DNA from: Pedobacter jejuensis | Lineage (GTDB): Bacteria; Bacteroidota; Bacteroidia; Sphingobacteriales; Sphingobacteriaceae | Assembly: GCF_003725795.1 (NCBI RefSeq) | Contig: NZ_RBEE01000012.1 | Location: forward strand, 186,001 to 250,000 | Length of the DNA: 64,000 nt | Reading direction: 5' to 3' | Shown here: piece after piece, positions 19,072 to 30,770 of the stretch | How the letters are laid out: each line of letters begins with the position of its first letter | How positions within the stretch are numbered: position 1 is the first letter of the stretch | Position numbers and translations under genes: made by a program | Notes under the pieces: generated by a model | Told to the model about the DNA's origin: nothing | What the model saw: only the letters and a program-made list of their open reading frames with translations | Database searches by the model: none

Positions 19072-19096
19072 AGTCCTCCACTTTGGGTGGAGGACT
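19072..19096 (-). terminator. rpoC operon terminator
   Basis: A perfect 10-bp stem AGTCCTCCAC / GTGGAGGACT with a 5-nt loop and a U-run on the minus strand, 22 nt after rpoC. Confidence 0.92.
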
Positions 19097-19118
19097 AAAT
19101 TTTAAATGTATTAAAAAA

Positions 19119-22100
19119 TTATGCTTCTACTTCTTCTTGTTTTGAAGCTAATAATTTATCGTACTCTTCTTGAGAACCAACAATGATTCTTTCGTAACCA
19201 CGTACACCTGTTCCTGAAGGAATTAAGTGTCCAACAATTACGTTTTCTTTCAAGCCTAACATGTTATCACGTTTACCTGCAATTGCTGCTTCATTTAATA
19301 CTTTCGTAGTTTCCTGGAACGATGCCGCAGAAATGAACGATTTAGTACCTAATGACGCTCTTGTGATACCTTGTAAGATAGAACTCGCTGTAGCTGGTCT
19401 TGCATCTCTAACCGTAATCTGTTTCAAATCTTTACGTTTCAATTGAGAATTTTCGTCTCTTAATCTACGTAATGATACGATTTGACCTGGTTTGAAATCA
19501 GTTGAATCACCTGCATCTTCAACAACTTTCTTATCGTACATTGCATCATTCTCGTCAGCAAAATCCCAACGGTCAACTGCATTGTTTTCTAAGAAAATAG
19601 TATCACCCGGATCTTCAATGTGAACTTTCTGCATCATTTGGTGAACAATTACCTCAAAATGCTTATCATTAATTTTCACACCTTGTAAACGGTAAACCTC
19701 TTGAATACCATTTACTAAGTATTCTTGAACCGCTGCCGGACCTTTAATTGATAAGATATCTGCTGGAGAAATTGAACCATCTGATAAAGGCATACCTGCT
19801 TTCACAAAGTCATTATCCTGTACAAGGATGTGTTTAGACAATGGAACTAGGTATTTTTTAACTTCACCATCTTTAGATTCGATTGTAATCTCACGATTAC
19901 CACGTTTAACACCACCTAAAGTTACAACACCATCAATCTCAGTTACTACAGCTGGGTTTGAAGGATTACGAGCCTCAAATAATTCCGTTACACGAGGCAA
20001 ACCACCTGTAATATCTCGGGTTTTACCAGTTGCACGAGGAATTTTAGCTATAATCTGACCAGTTTGAATGGTTTCACCTTCATCAACTGAAACGTGAGCA
20101 CCTACCGGAATGTTATATCCTTTAATAAATTCGCCTTTCTTATCAACGATTTGTACGGATGGATTTTTAGTTTTATCACGTGTATCGATAATCACTTTTT
20201 CACGGTGACCAGTTTGCTCATCTGATTCTTCACGGAAAGTAACACCTTCTATAATTGCATCAAACTGTGCTTTACCGGCAAATTCTGAAAGAATAACCGC
20301 GTTGTATGGATCCCATGAACAAATTTTATCGCCTTTAGAAAGTTTATCACCTTCTTTAACGAATAAGAATGCACCGTAAGGAATGTTATTTGTTACAATG
20401 ATTCTTCCGCTTCCTGGCTCAACAATCTTGAATTCACCTGAACGGCCTAATACAACTTGTACAATACCGTCTTCTGTTTTTGTATCAACAGTACGGATAT
20501 TTTCAAATTCGATAACACCATCAAACTTAGCAACGATGTTTGATTCTGCAGCAATGTTTGATGCAGTACCACCCACGTGGAATGTACGAAGTGTTAACTG
20601 TGTACCTGGCTCACCGATTGATTGAGCTGCAATTACACCAACTGCCTCTCCTCTTTGAACACGTTTTCCAGATGCTAAGTTACGACCATAACATAATGCA
20701 CAAACACCTCTCTTATTCTCGCAAGTTAATACCGAACGAATTTCGATACCTTCTAATGGAGACTCTTCGATTAGTTTAGCTACATCTTCGTTAATGTCTT
20801 CACCAGCACTTACTAATAATGTATTATCTAATGGATTATAAACATCGTGCAATGAAGTACGACCTAAAATCCTGTCATATAATGGCTCAACGATATCTTC
20901 CTGATCTTTCAATGCTGTTGTGTACATACCTCTTAAGGTACCACAATCAACAGAATTAACAATCATATCCTGAGCAACATCATGCAAACGACGCGTTAAG
21001 TAACCCGCGTCAGCTGTTTTTAACGCCGTATCTGCCAAACCTTTACGAGCACCGTGAGTAGAGATAAAGTACTCTAATACCGATAAGCCTTCTTTAAAGT
21101 TTGATAAAATCGGGTTTTCAATGATATCACCACCTGAACCTGATTTTTGAGGTTTCGCCATCAAACCACGCATTCCGCAAAGCTGACGAATCTGCTCTTT
21201 CGAACCACGTGCACCTGAATCAAGCATCATGTAAACTGAGTTAAATCCTTGGTTATCTGACGATAACTGAGTCATAACGAAAGTAGTTAACCTGTTGTTG
21301 ATACGGGTCCAGATATCGATAATCTGGTTGTAACGCTCGTTGTTGGTAATGAAACCCATGTTATAGTTGTTTCTTACCTCTTCAACTTCAGCAGCTGCTT
21401 GTTCTAATAATGTATGTTTCTCTACAGGAATATTAACATCTTGTAAATTAAATGATAAACCTCCTTGGAAAGCCATACGGAATCCTAATTCTTTGATATC
21501 ATCTAAGAACTGAGAAGAACGAGCCATACCAGTCATTTTCACTACTTCACCAATAATATCTCTTAAAGATTTTTTGGTTAATAATTCATTGATATAACCA
21601 ACTTCTTCAGGAACCATTTGGTTGAATAACACTCTACCAACAGTAGTTTCAGTTAATTTATTAACGATAGAGCCATCAGCTTGTTTAACATTTACCCTTA
21701 CTTTAATAAAGGCATGCAAGTCTAATTCTTTTTCGTTGTAAGCAATGATAACTTCTTCCGGAGAATAGAAATTTGAATCCTGTCCTTTTACAACACGAGT
21801 TTCATCAGTTCTACGGCCTTTAGTAATATAATAAAGACCCAAAACCATATCCTGAGATGGTACTGTAATTGGCGTACCGTTTGCAGGGTTTAAAATGTTA
21901 TGTGCTGCCAACATCAATACCTGGGCTTCCAAAATTGCTGCGTTACCTAGTGGTAAGTGGACAGCCATCTGGTCACCATCAAAATCGGCGTTGAATGCAG
22001 TACAAACTAGTGGATGTAATTGGATTGCTTTTCCTTCAATTAATTTTGGCTGGAAAGCCTGAATACCTAATCTGTGTAAGGTTGGTGCACGGTTTAATAA

Positions 22101-23405
22101 TACCGGGTGACCTTTCAATACATTTTCTAAGATATCCCAAACCAATGGATCTTTTCTATCAACGATTTTCTTTGCAGATTTAACTGTTTTTACAACTCCA
22201 CGCTCAATCATCTTGCGAATAATGAACGGTTTGTAAAGCTCAGCAGCCATATCTTTAGGAATACCACACTCGTGTAATTTAAGGCTAGGCCCTACAACAA
22301 TTACCGAACGAGCTGAATAATCCACACGTTTACCTAATAAATTCTGACGGAAACGACCTTGTTTACCTTTCAAGATATCTGAAAGTGATTTCAAAGCACG
22401 GTTACCTTCAGTTTTTACCGCGTTAACTTTACGTGAGTTATCGAATAATGAATCTACAGCTTCCTGCAACATACGTTTCTCGTTACGTAAAATTACCTCT
22501 GGTGCTTTAATCTCGATCAAACGTTTTAAACGGTTGTTACGGATAATTACACGACGGTATAAATCATTTAAATCTGAAGTAGCAAAACGACCACCTTCTA
22601 ATGGTACCAATGGACGTAATTCTGGTGGAATAACCGGAACGATTTTAACAATCATCCATTCAGGACGATTCTCAATACGCGTATTAGCACCACGGAAAGC
22701 TTCAACAACTTGTAAGCGTTTTAAAGCCTCATTTTTACGTTGTTGAGATGTTTCGTTAGCAGCTTGGTGACGTAAATCGTAAGATAAAGTATCTAAGTTA
22801 ATACGTTTTAATAAATCTTCTAATGCTTCAGCACCCATTTTGGCGATGAATTTATTAGGATCTTTATCATCAAGATATTGATTTTCTTTAGGTAATTTAT
22901 CTAAAATATCTAAATATTCTTCTTCCGTTAAGAAGTCCATATAATTGATACCTTCTTCAGCCATTAAACCTGCCTGAATTACTGCATAACGCTCGTAATA
23001 GATAATTAAATCTAATTTTTTAGTAGGTAAACCTAATAAATAACCGATTTTGTTAGGTAAAGAACGGAAATACCAGATATGCGCTACAGGAACCACCAAT
23101 GCGATGTGACCCATACGCTCTCTACGTACTTTCTTTTCAGTTACTTCAACACCACAACGATCGCAAACAATACCCTTATAACGGATACGCTTATATTTAC
23201 CGCAATGACATTCATAATCTTTTACCGGACCAAAAATACGCTCGCAAAACAAACCATCACGTTCAGGTTTGTAAGTACGATAGTTAATGGTTTCCGGTTT
23301 CAACACCTCACCGCTTGAACGTTCCAGAATAATTTCCGGAGACGATAAGCTAATCGTGATTGATGTGAAATTGCTTTTTAATTTATTATCCTTTTTGTAA
23401 GACAT
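19119..23405 (-). CDS. rpoC: DNA-directed RNA polymerase subunit beta'
   Basis: At 1428 residues it is full length. The N-terminal zinc site reads [20 protein letters not shown]. The active-site [14 protein letters not shown] holds the three Mg-binding Asp residues, and the second zinc site is [13 protein letters not shown]. The bridge helix/trigger-loop region includes [16 protein letters not shown]. It forms the catalytic centre with RpoB. It is the last gene of the rpl-rpoBC operon and ends in a strong terminator. Several long frames antisense to it are codon-bias shadows. Confidence 0.98.
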   Translation of the reverse strand: MSYKKDNKLKSNFTSITISLSSPEIILERSSGEVLKPETINYRTYKPERDGLFCERIFGPVKDYECHCGKYKRIRYKGIVCDRCGVEVTEKKVRRERMGHIALVVPVAHIWYFRSLPNKIGYLLGLPTKKLDLIIYYERYAVIQAGLMAEEGINYMDFLTEEEYLDILDKLPKENQYLDDKDPNKFIAKMGAEALEDLLKRINLDTLSYDLRHQAANETSQQRKNEALKRLQVVEAFRGANTRIENRPEWMIVKIVPVIPPELRPLVPLEGGRFATSDLNDLYRRVIIRNNRLKRLIEIKAPEVILRNEKRMLQEAVDSLFDNSRKVNAVKTEGNRALKSLSDILKGKQGRFRQNLLGKRVDYSARSVIVVGPSLKLHECGIPKDMAAELYKPFIIRKMIERGVVKTVKSAKKIVDRKDPLVWDILENVLKGHPVLLNRAPTLHRLGIQAFQPKLIEGKAIQLHPLVCTAFNADFDGDQMAVHLPLGNAAILEAQVLMLAAHNILNPANGTPITVPSQDMVLGLYYITKGRRTDETRVVKGQDSNFYSPEEVIIAYNEKELDLHAFIKVRVNVKQADGSIVNKLTETTVGRVLFNQMVPEEVGYINELLTKKSLRDIIGEVVKMTGMARSSQFLDDIKELGFRMAFQGGLSFNLQDVNIPVEKHTLLEQAAAEVEEVRNNYNMGFITNNERYNQIIDIWTRINNRLTTFVMTQLSSDNQGFNSVYMMLDSGARGSKEQIRQLCGMRGLMAKPQKSGSGGDIIENPILSNFKEGLSVLEYFISTHGARKGLADTALKTADAGYLTRRLHDVAQDMIVNSVDCGTLRGMYTTALKDQEDIVEPLYDRILGRTSLHDVYNPLDNTLLVSAGEDINEDVAKLIEESPLEGIEIRSVLTCENKRGVCALCYGRNLASGKRVQRGEAVGVIAAQSIGEPGTQLTLRTFHVGGTASNIAAESNIVAKFDGVIEFENIRTVDTKTEDGIVQVVLGRSGEFKIVEPGSGRIIVTNNIPYGAFLFVKEGDKLSKGDKICSWDPYNAVILSEFAGKAQFDAIIEGVTFREESDEQTGHREKVIIDTRDKTKNPSVQIVDKKGEFIKGYNIPVGAHVSVDEGETIQTGQIIAKIPRATGKTRDITGGLPRVTELFEARNPSNPAVVTEIDGVVTLGGVKRGNREITIESKDGEVKKYLVPLSKHILVQDNDFVKAGMPLSDGSISPADILSIKGPAAVQEYLVNGIQEVYRLQGVKINDKHFEVIVHQMMQKVHIEDPGDTIFLENNAVDRWDFADENDAMYDKKVVEDAGDSTDFKPGQIVSLRRLRDENSQLKRKDLKQITVRDARPATASSILQGITRASLGTKSFISAASFQETTKVLNEAAIAGKRDNMLGLKENVIVGHLIPSGTGVRGYERIIVGSQEEYDKLLASKQEEVEA

Positions 23406-23410
23406 ATCTC

Positions 23411-23506
23411 TTGTATAAGGTTAAAGCTCAAAGCTTAAAGCTCAAAGCTAAAGACTGTGCAGTTAAGCTTTCATCTTTTTGCTTTCAGCTTTCAGCTTTT
23501 AGCTTA
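23411..23506. repeat. AAAGCT / AGCTTT repeat cluster between rpoB and rpoC
   Basis: The 102-nt gap within the operon consists mostly of (C/T)AAAGCT words followed by their complements (CTTTCAGCTTTTAGCTT), so it can fold into a long imperfect hairpin. It is the same repeat type as at 9745-9850, 3824-3855 and 30680-30765. Confidence 0.6.
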
Positions 23507-23507
23507 G

Positions 23508-26500
23508 TTAATCTAACGTAATATCTAAACCTAAACCGCGTAACTCATGTACCAATACATTAAATGATTCTGGCACACCTGGTGTTGGTAGGTTTTCACC
23601 TTTAACAATGGCTTCGTAAGTTTTGGCTCTTCCGATAACATCATCCGATTTAACGGTTAATATCTCTTGAAGAATATTAGCAGCACCGAATGCCTCTAAT
23701 GCCCAAACCTCCATCTCACCAAAACGCTGACCACCGAATTGAGCTTTACCACCCAATGGTTGTTGTGTAATTAATGAGTATGGTCCGATTGAACGGGCGT
23801 GCATCTTATCATCAACCATGTGACCTAATTTTAACATGTAGATAATACCTACAGTTGTGGTCTGATCGAAACGCTCACCTGTTAAACCATTGTATAAGTA
23901 AGTTTTCCCTGAAGCAGGAACTCCCGCTTTAGCAATCCACTCTTCTACCTCAGTATGTGTAGCACCATCAAAAATTGGAGTTGCAAACTTAACACCTAAT
24001 TCCTGACCGGCCCACGCTAAAATAGTTTCATAAATCTGACCAAGGTTCATACGTGAAGGTACACCCAGCGGGTTCAACACGATATCAACCGGAGTACCAT
24101 CAGCTAAGAAAGGCATATCTTCGTCACGTACAATACGTGCAACAATACCTTTATTACCGTGGCGACCCGCCATTTTATCACCTACTTTTAACTTACGTTT
24201 TTTAGCAACATAAACTTTTGCCATTTGTACAATACCCGATGGAAGCTCATCACCTACACTTATCGCAAATTTATCGCGTTTGTAAGCTCCTAGTTCTTCG
24301 TTAACACGGATACCGTAGTTGTGAAGCAATAATTTAATCATCTCATTTTTATCCTCATCAGTAGTCCACTTGTTAGGGCTGATGTGAGTAAACTCAAGAT
24401 CGGCTAAAATTTTCTGAGTAAATTTAGCGCCTTTAGCAACCAATAATTCTTTATAAATATTAAATACACCTTGAGATGTTTTGCCATTTACAATAGTGAA
24501 TAATTTATCAACTAATTCTGCTTTTAATTTCTCAGTGATATTTGTATATCCTTTGTCTAATTTCTCAATTGCCGATTTCTCTTCAGCTTTTGTAGTTTTC
24601 TTAGCACGGCTGAATAATTTAGTATCAATTACCACACCTTGGATTGAAGGAGGAGTTTTTAAAGACGCATCTTTAACATCACCCGCTTTATCACCAAAAA
24701 TTGCACGTAGTAATTTCTCTTCAGGTGATGGATCCGATTCTCCTTTTGGAGTAATCTTACCAATTAAAATATCACCTTCTTTTACATCAGCACCAACACG
24801 AATAATACCATTTTCATCAAGGTCTTTAGTAGCCTCTTCAGAAACGTTAGGGATATCTGGTGTTAATTCCTCTTCTCCACGTTTAGTATCACGTACTTCT
24901 AATTCAAACTCTTCAATATGTAATGAAGTGAAAACGTCATCACGAACAATACGTTCGTTAATTACAATCGCATCCTCAAAATTGAAACCTTGCCAAGGCA
25001 TGAAAGCCACTTTCAAGTTTCTACCTAACGCTAATTCACCATTTTGAGTTGCATAACCTTCGCAAAGCACTTGTCCTTTTGTAACTTTCTGACCTTTCTT
25101 AACGATTGGTTTTAAGTTGATACAAGTATTTTGGTTGGTTTTTTTGAACTTAATTAAACGGTAAGTTTTGCTATCACCTTCAAATGAAACCAAACGATCA
25201 TCTTCGTTACGGTCATATTTAATGGTAATTTCGTTAGCATCAACATATTCTACAACACCGTTACCTTCTGCGTTGATCAAAGTTCTTGAGTCACGAGCAA
25301 CGCGACCTTCTAAACCTGTACCTACAATTGGGGCTTCAGGACGTAACAATGGTACGGCCTGACGTTGCATGTTCGATCCCATCAAAGCCCTGTTCGCATC
25401 ATCATGTTCTAAGAACGGAATCAACGAAGCTGCAATTGATGTAATCTGGTTTGGTGCAACGTCCATTAAGTCTAATTTCTCAGGCTCAATAATCGGGAAG
25501 TCACCCTCGTAACGTGCTTTAACACGTGGCGTGGTAAATACACCTTTATCATCATATTCTGCATTAGCCTGAGCGATGGTTTTACCATCTTCATCCTCAG
25601 CAGATAAATAAATAACGTCCGAGTCAACAATAACTTTACCATCTTCAACACGTTTGTATGGTGTTTCAATGAAACCTAAATTATTGATTTTTGCATGCAC
25701 ACAAAGTGATGAAATTAAACCAATGTTTGGTCCCTCTGGAGTTTCAATGGTACATAAACGACCATAGTGAGTATAATGCACATCACGAACCTCGAAACCG
25801 GCACGCTCACGTGATAAACCACCTGGACCTAAAGCCGATAAACGGCGTTTATGCGTAATCTCTGCCAATGGATTTGTTTGATCCATGAACTGAGATAATT
25901 GGTTTGTACCAAAGAAAGAGTTAATAACCGATGATAACGTACGGGCGTTAATTAAATCAGTTGGTGTAAAAACCTCATTATCACGAATGTTCATACGCTC
26001 ACGGATTGTTCTGGCCATACGAGCCAAACCAACACCAAATTGTGCGTACAACTGCTCACCTACCGTACGTACACGACGGTTAGATAAGTGATCAATATCA
26101 TCCACTTCTTCTTTTGAGTTGATCAACTTGATCAAGTATTTAACAATGGCGATAATATCCGCTTTCGTTAAAACTTTAACCTCATCAGGGGTATTCATTT
26201 TTAATTTACGGTTGATGCGGTAACGACCAACATCACCTAAATCGTAACGTTTATCCGAGAAGAATAAACGATCAATGATACCACGAGCTGTTTCCTCATC
26301 AGGTGGTTCTGCGTTACGCAAAGCACGATAGATGTTTTCTACAGCTTCTTTTTCAGAGTTTGAGGTATCTTTTTGTAATGTATTATATATAATGGTATAA
26401 TCAGCCTGACTTGCGCCATCTTCTTTTGATAAGATGATGCTTTTTACGCCAGCCTCGATAACCATATCAATGTGTTCGTCTTCTAAAACGGTTTCTCTTT

Positions 26501-27311
26501 CAAGAATCACTTCATTACGGTCGATAGAAACTACTTCACCTGTATCTTCATCTACAAAATCTTCAACCCATTTCTTCAATACTCTTGCTGCCAGTTTACG
26601 ACCGATGTATTTCTTTAAACCTGATTTACTAACTTTTACTTCGTCAGCAAGATCAAAAAGTTCTAAGATATCTTTATCAGAATCGTAACCGATAGCACGT
26701 AATAAAGTGGTAACCGGGAATTTTTTCTTACGATCGATATATGCATACATCACGTTATTAACGTCTGTAGCAAACTCGATCCATGAGCCTTTGAAAGGAA
26801 TAACACGTGCCGAGTACAATTTGGTTCCGTTAGTGTGACGGCTTTGGCCGAAGAACACACCTGGAGAACGGTGTAATTGCGAAACGATAACACGTTCTGC
26901 ACCGTTGATAACAAATGTACCTTTTGGTGTCATATACGGGATAGTACCTAAGTACACATCCTGAATAATGGTTTCAAAATCTTCATGTTCAACATCGTTA
27001 CAAGAAAGCTTAAGCTTTGCTTTTAATGGAACATTGTAGGTTAATCCACGCTCAATACACTCGTGTATATCGTAACGTGGCGGATCAACAAAATAATCAA
27101 GAAACTCTAAAACGAAGATATTTCTTGAATCTGTTATTGGAAAGTTTTCAGCAAACACTTTAAACAAACCCTCGCTAGAGCGATCGTCTGATGTGGTATC
27201 TATCTGGAAAAATTCTCTGAATGATTGCAATTGCACATCCAGAAAATCCGGATAGTCTATAATGTGCTTACTAGTTGCAAAATTTACTCTTTGTTCGACT
27301 GTCTTTGCCAA
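23508..27311 (-). CDS. rpoB: DNA-directed RNA polymerase subunit beta
   Basis: The 1267-residue protein begins [21 protein letters not shown]. It contains the rifampicin-pocket region ([39 protein letters not shown]), the [14 protein letters not shown] motif, and C-terminal [20 protein letters not shown]. It provides the other half of the polymerase active cleft. It lies 157 nt downstream of rplL across an attenuator-like hairpin. The rifampicin-cluster residues Q, D, H, R and S look wild type. Confidence 0.98.
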   Translation of the reverse strand: MAKTVEQRVNFATSKHIIDYPDFLDVQLQSFREFFQIDTTSDDRSSEGLFKVFAENFPITDSRNIFVLEFLDYFVDPPRYDIHECIERGLTYNVPLKAKLKLSCNDVEHEDFETIIQDVYLGTIPYMTPKGTFVINGAERVIVSQLHRSPGVFFGQSRHTNGTKLYSARVIPFKGSWIEFATDVNNVMYAYIDRKKKFPVTTLLRAIGYDSDKDILELFDLADEVKVSKSGLKKYIGRKLAARVLKKWVEDFVDEDTGEVVSIDRNEVILERETVLEDEHIDMVIEAGVKSIILSKEDGASQADYTIIYNTLQKDTSNSEKEAVENIYRALRNAEPPDEETARGIIDRLFFSDKRYDLGDVGRYRINRKLKMNTPDEVKVLTKADIIAIVKYLIKLINSKEEVDDIDHLSNRRVRTVGEQLYAQFGVGLARMARTIRERMNIRDNEVFTPTDLINARTLSSVINSFFGTNQLSQFMDQTNPLAEITHKRRLSALGPGGLSRERAGFEVRDVHYTHYGRLCTIETPEGPNIGLISSLCVHAKINNLGFIETPYKRVEDGKVIVDSDVIYLSAEDEDGKTIAQANAEYDDKGVFTTPRVKARYEGDFPIIEPEKLDLMDVAPNQITSIAASLIPFLEHDDANRALMGSNMQRQAVPLLRPEAPIVGTGLEGRVARDSRTLINAEGNGVVEYVDANEITIKYDRNEDDRLVSFEGDSKTYRLIKFKKTNQNTCINLKPIVKKGQKVTKGQVLCEGYATQNGELALGRNLKVAFMPWQGFNFEDAIVINERIVRDDVFTSLHIEEFELEVRDTKRGEEELTPDIPNVSEEATKDLDENGIIRVGADVKEGDILIGKITPKGESDPSPEEKLLRAIFGDKAGDVKDASLKTPPSIQGVVIDTKLFSRAKKTTKAEEKSAIEKLDKGYTNITEKLKAELVDKLFTIVNGKTSQGVFNIYKELLVAKGAKFTQKILADLEFTHISPNKWTTDEDKNEMIKLLLHNYGIRVNEELGAYKRDKFAISVGDELPSGIVQMAKVYVAKKRKLKVGDKMAGRHGNKGIVARIVRDEDMPFLADGTPVDIVLNPLGVPSRMNLGQIYETILAWAGQELGVKFATPIFDGATHTEVEEWIAKAGVPASGKTYLYNGLTGERFDQTTTVGIIYMLKLGHMVDDKMHARSIGPYSLITQQPLGGKAQFGGQRFGEMEVWALEAFGAANILQEILTVKSDDVIGRAKTYEAIVKGENLPTPGVPESFNVLVHELRGLGLDITLD

Positions 27312-27409
27312 TGGACTAAAAGATTTTAGTTTAAGAATAAACTATTTGTTTGGTTCGGGTTTGAAACGTTCTCATTAACCAAGCAAAATGAGATGTTTAT
27401 AAACAGGTA

Positions 27410-27438
27410 AAGACACCAACATTTTCAGTCGGTGTCTA
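27410..27438 (-). terminator. Hairpin between rplL and rpoB (attenuator or terminator)
   Basis: AGACACCAAC and GTCGGTGTCT form a 10-bp stem with one mismatch around a 7-nt loop, with a short U-run on the minus strand. The position matches the partial terminator that lowers rpoBC expression relative to ribosomal proteins in other bacteria. Confidence 0.7.
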
Positions 27439-27468
27439 ATACATTTTTAGCTTAGCTAAATTAAGTAA

Positions 27469-27846
27469 TTACTTAACTTCAACTACTGCTCCAGCTTCTT
27501 CTAATTGTTTTTTAAGAGCTTCTGCTTCGTCTTTAGTAACACCAGTTTTTAATTCTTTTGGTGCTCCATCAACTAAGTCTTTTGCTTCTTTCAAACCAAG
27601 ACCTGTTAAGTCTTTTACAAGTTTAACAACTGCTAATTTAGCGCCACCAGCTTCTTTAAGAATTACATCGAAAGATGTTTTTTCTGCAGCAGCAGCAGGT
27701 GCATCACCACCAGCAGCAGGACCAGCAACTACAGCAGCAGCTGCAGGCTCGATACCATACTCGTCTTTTAAGATTTGAGCTAATTCGTTAACTTCTTTAA
27801 CGGTTAAGTTTACTAATTGCTCAGCAAACGATTTTAAATCTGCCAT
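27469..27846 (-). CDS. rplL: 50S ribosomal protein L7/L12
   Basis: The 125-residue protein has an N-terminal dimerisation helix pair ([19 protein letters not shown]), an Ala/Pro/Gly hinge (residues 36-55), and the C-terminal factor-binding domain [20 protein letters not shown]...[15 protein letters not shown]. It forms the stalk recruiting EF-Tu, EF-G and other GTPases. It follows rplJ by 63 nt. Confidence 0.97.
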   Translation of the reverse strand: MADLKSFAEQLVNLTVKEVNELAQILKDEYGIEPAAAAVVAGPAAGGDAPAAAAEKTSFDVILKEAGGAKLAVVKLVKDLTGLGLKEAKDLVDGAPKELKTGVTKDEAEALKKQLEEAGAVVEVK

Positions 27847-27909
27847 TTTATTAAGATTTTAAAAATTTACGTAAAATAATTTTGTTTAATTGCGAACTTA
27901 AGGTGTTCG

Positions 27910-28431
27910 TTAACCTTCTCTTTCTTGTAGAGTTTTAACAATTCCTGCAATTTTGCCTCCGCTTGATTTAAGCGCAGAAACAACATTTTTAGCTGGTGAT
28001 TGTAATAATCCAATGATATCGCCAATAAGCTCTTCTCTCGATTTTAAGCTTACTAAGTTATTCAATTGGTCATCGCCAACATAAACTGATGAATCTATAT
28101 ATGCTGCTTTAAGCAATGGTTTATCAGATGTTCTTCTCAAAGTTTTAATCAGCTTAGCCGGAGCGTTTGCTGTTTTTGAGAATAATAATGATGATGAACC
28201 TTTAAGGGCTTCGTATATCTCTGATGCATCGCCATCTAAACCTTCAATCGCTTTGCGAATTAAAGAGTTTTTAGCAACTTTCATAATGATATCACCTTCA
28301 AAACATTTGCGTCGGATATTATTAACCTGCTCAACAGAAAGGCTAGAGGTATCAGCAATGTAAAAATTGCCATACTCCTGCATTTGTCCTTGTAGTTCTG
28401 CAACTACTTCGTTTTTTTCTTCTCTGTTCAT
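27910..28431 (-). CDS. rplJ: 50S ribosomal protein L10
   Basis: The 173-residue protein begins MNREEKNEVVAELQGQM. It has the L10 RNA-binding domain (ADTSSLSVEQVNNIRR, KVAKNSLIRKAIEG) and a C-terminal helix that binds L7/L12 dimers. It starts 2 nt after the rplA stop, so the two genes are translationally coupled. Confidence 0.96.
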   Translation of the reverse strand: MNREEKNEVVAELQGQMQEYGNFYIADTSSLSVEQVNNIRRKCFEGDIIMKVAKNSLIRKAIEGLDGDASEIYEALKGSSSLLFSKTANAPAKLIKTLRRTSDKPLLKAAYIDSSVYVGDDQLNNLVSLKSREELIGDIIGLLQSPAKNVVSALKSSGGKIAGIVKTLQEREG

Positions 28432-28433
28432 GA

Positions 28434-29132
28434 TTAAATCCCCGCTACTGATTTGGTTTCAATTGCAATTCCAGGACTCATTGTAGAAGACACGTGAATG
28501 CTTTTAAAATAAGTTCCTTTTGCAGCAGATGGTTTCAATTTAGAAATTACAGAGATAATCTCCATTGCATTTTCATAAATTTTATCTGCCGGGAATGATA
28601 CTTTCCCTATTGAAGCGTGTATAATACCGCTTTTGTCTACTTTAAAATCAATTTTACCTGCTTTAACCTCAGTTACAGCTTTACCAACATCGTTAGTTAC
28701 TGTACCTGATTTTGGGTTAGGCATTAAGTTCCTTGGACCTAAAACACGGCCTAATTTACCTACCTTAGCCATACAAGCTGGTGTAGTGATAATAATGTCT
28801 ACATCGGTCCAACCACCTTCAATTTTAGCCACATATTCGTCTAAACCTACGAAGTCTGCGCCGGCTGCTTTTGCTTCTTCTTCCTTATCAGGAGTTACTA
28901 AAGCTAAAACACGTACAGTTTTACCTGTTCCGTGTGGTAAAGTAGCAATACCACGTACCATTTGATTGGCTTTACGTGGATCTACACCTAAAGAAACATC
29001 AATATCAACTGATGCATCAAATTTAGTAGTAGTGATTTCTTTTACCAAAGCAGCAGCAGCCTGTAAAGTATAAGCTTTACCAGCTTCTATTTTAGCATGT
29101 GCCTTTTTTTGATTTTTAGTTAATTTCGCCAC
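28434..29132 (-). CDS. rplA: 50S ribosomal protein L1
   Basis: The 232-residue protein carries the L1 signatures [30 protein letters not shown] and [21 protein letters not shown]. It binds 23S rRNA at the mobile L1 stalk, and in other bacteria represses its own mRNA. It lies 19 nt downstream of rplK. Confidence 0.97.
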   Translation of the reverse strand: MAKLTKNQKKAHAKIEAGKAYTLQAAAALVKEITTTKFDASVDIDVSLGVDPRKANQMVRGIATLPHGTGKTVRVLALVTPDKEEEAKAAGADFVGLDEYVAKIEGGWTDVDIIITTPACMAKVGKLGRVLGPRNLMPNPKSGTVTNDVGKAVTEVKAGKIDFKVDKSGIIHASIGKVSFPADKIYENAMEIISVISKLKPSAAKGTYFKSIHVSSTMSPGIAIETKSVAGI

Positions 29133-29151
29133 TGTTGTAAACTGTTTTTAA

Positions 29152-29595
29152 TTAATTATTCCAGGGTGCGTCACCAGAAACGGTGATTCCCATACTGCGT
29201 GCTGTACCGGCAACCATACTCATTGCAGATTCGATTGTAAATGCATTTAAATCAGGCATTTTATCTTCAGCAATAACTTTAATCTGGTCCCAGGTCACCG
29301 ATCCAACTTTTTTACGGTTTGGCTCAGCAGAACCACTCTGTAATTTAGTAGCATCTTTTAACTGGATGGCTACAGGAGGGGTTTTGATGATGAAATCGAA
29401 TGACTTATCAGCATAAACAGTAATTACAACTGGCAATACTTTACCTGCTTTATCTTGGGTACGAGCGTTGTACTGTTTGCAAAACTCCATGATGTTAACA
29501 CCTTTAGCACCTAATGCAGGTCCTACTGGTGGCGATGGATTTGCAGCTCCGCCTTTGATCTGTAATTTGATCATTGCACTGACTTCTTTTGCCAT
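29152..29595 (-). CDS. rplK: 50S ribosomal protein L11
   Basis: The 147-residue protein has [30 protein letters not shown] and the C-terminal RNA-binding [14 protein letters not shown]. It sits at the GTPase-associated centre. It is separated from nusG by a terminator-like hairpin at 29684-29717, so the rplKAJL-rpoBC unit may have its own promoter. Confidence 0.97.
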   Translation of the reverse strand: MAKEVSAMIKLQIKGGAANPSPPVGPALGAKGVNIMEFCKQYNARTQDKAGKVLPVVITVYADKSFDFIIKTPPVAIQLKDATKLQSGSAEPNRKKVGSVTWDQIKVIAEDKMPDLNAFTIESAMSMVAGTARSMGITVSGDAPWNN

Positions 29596-29683
29596 TTTGT
29601 GTTTTTTGTTTATTTAAAACTCAATGTTAAATATTGGAAGCATGTAACATTTAATTTCCTAGACGGTTCTATACAAAACCAAA

Positions 29684-29717
29684 AGGACTGCAAAGATATG
29701 GATAATCTTGCAGTCCT
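29684..29717 (-). terminator. Terminator after nusG
   Basis: AGGACTGCAAAGAT and ATCTTGCAGTCCT form a 13-bp stem with one bulge; the minus strand then reads TTTTGGTTTTG. Confidence 0.8.
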
Positions 29718-29741
29718 ACAATATATTTTGTAAAATAAATT

Positions 29742-30284
29742 TTACTCTTTCTCTACTTGCATGTAGTTAAGTTCTAATGGCGTTTTACGACCAAAAATCT
29801 TAACCATAACTTTTAATTTTTTCTTCTCTTCGTTAACTTCTTCAATAACTCCGGTGAAGCCATTAAAAGGTCCATCCATAACTTTGATGTTTTCGCCAAC
29901 GTAGAAAGGCACATTCATCATCTCACCTTGTTCACTCATTTCATCAACCTTACCTAAAATACGGTTAACTTCTGCCTGGCGCATTGGGATTGGATTACCA
30001 GCTTTATCACCTAAAAATCCGATAACACTATTTATTCCTTTTATGATGTGTTCTAATTCACCATCTAAAGTTGCTTCGATTAATACATATCCAGGATAAA
30101 AATTACGCTCTTTTGCAATTTTCTTTCCGTCTTTCATTTGGTAATATTTCTCCATAGGGATTAAAACCTGAGGAACCAAATGTGAAAAACCTAAACGACT
30201 AATTTCAGCATCAATGTACTGCTTTACCTTTTTTTCTTTACCGCTTACAGCTCTTACAACATACCACTTTAAAAGATCGCTCAT
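29742..30284 (-). CDS. nusG: Transcription termination/antitermination factor NusG
   Basis: The 180-residue protein has an NGN domain (KWYVVRAVSGKEKKVKQYI, then RNFYPGYVLIEA) and a C-terminal KOW domain (VMDGPFNGFTGVIEEVN). It binds RNA polymerase and couples it to Rho or the ribosome. It follows secE by 7 nt. Confidence 0.96.
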   Translation of the reverse strand: MSDLLKWYVVRAVSGKEKKVKQYIDAEISRLGFSHLVPQVLIPMEKYYQMKDGKKIAKERNFYPGYVLIEATLDGELEHIIKGINSVIGFLGDKAGNPIPMRQAEVNRILGKVDEMSEQGEMMNVPFYVGENIKVMDGPFNGFTGVIEEVNEEKKKLKVMVKIFGRKTPLELNYMQVEKE

Positions 30285-30291
30285 TAGTATA

Positions 30292-30489
30292 TTAGTTAGA
30301 AAGTGATTTGTAAAAAGTATCTAAAACGAAAACTGAACCTTTATCCATTGCAAATATGATTAATGCAATAATTAAAGAGGCTACTAAAACAAGAACCGCA
30401 GAATTTTGAAGTTCTCCCCAGGTAGGCCATGTAACCTTCTGAGTCATTTCATCGTACGATTCTTTTATAAATTGAACTACTTTAGCCAT
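30292..30489 (-). CDS. secE: Preprotein translocase subunit SecE
   Basis: The ATG at 30489 is chosen because MAKVVQFIKESYDEM opens the conserved amphipathic helix; the frame is open 24 codons further, but that stretch is spacer translation. The 65-residue product has the VTWPTWGEL motif, then one transmembrane helix (SAVLVLVASLIIALIIFAM). It clamps SecY in the translocon. It lies between tRNA-Trp and nusG, the conserved bacterial order. Confidence 0.94.
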   Translation of the reverse strand: MAKVVQFIKESYDEMTQKVTWPTWGELQNSAVLVLVASLIIALIIFAMDKGSVFVLDTFYKSLSN

Positions 30490-30597
30490 ATCAAAATTAT
30501 TGAATGAGAGAATGAAGAAATGTTTGAGTGATAAAATCTGGAGATAGCCTTTCAAATTCAATCATTCATTCATTTCAAAAATCAATCATTATTTAAG

Positions 30598-30668
30598 CAC
30601 GGGAACAAGGATTCGAACCCTGATCAAAGGTTTTGGAGACCTCTATTCTACCGTTGAACTATTCCCGT
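30598..30668 (-). tRNA. tRNA-Trp(CCA)
   Basis: The 71-nt cloverleaf has acceptor ACGGGAA/TTCCCGT, an anticodon loop CTCCAAA with CCA, and a T-arm loop TTCGAAT. The discriminator is G and 3' CCA is not encoded. It lies between tuf and secE. Confidence 0.95.
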
Positions 30669-30679
30669 GTAGAAGTTAA

Positions 30680-30719
30680 AAGCATAAAGCTAATGGGTTA
30701 AACCTGTTGCTTTATGCTT
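30680..30719. repeat. Inverted repeat between tuf and tRNA-Trp
   Basis: AAGCATAAAGC (30680-30690) and GCTTTATGCTT (30709-30719) form a perfect 11-bp stem with a short U-run on the minus strand. It may be a weak terminator or an RNA-processing site for the downstream tRNA. Confidence 0.55.
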
Positions 30720-30770
30720 ATAACTTTATTCAGGAAAACTTTCAGCTTTTGCCTTAAGCTTTCCCTATTT

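Noticed and set aside
19261..26688. Long open frames antisense to rpoB and rpoC (for example 24481-25047 plus strand)
   Set aside because: They lie wholly inside essential genes in the opposite frame, lack family motifs or leaders, and arise from codon bias.
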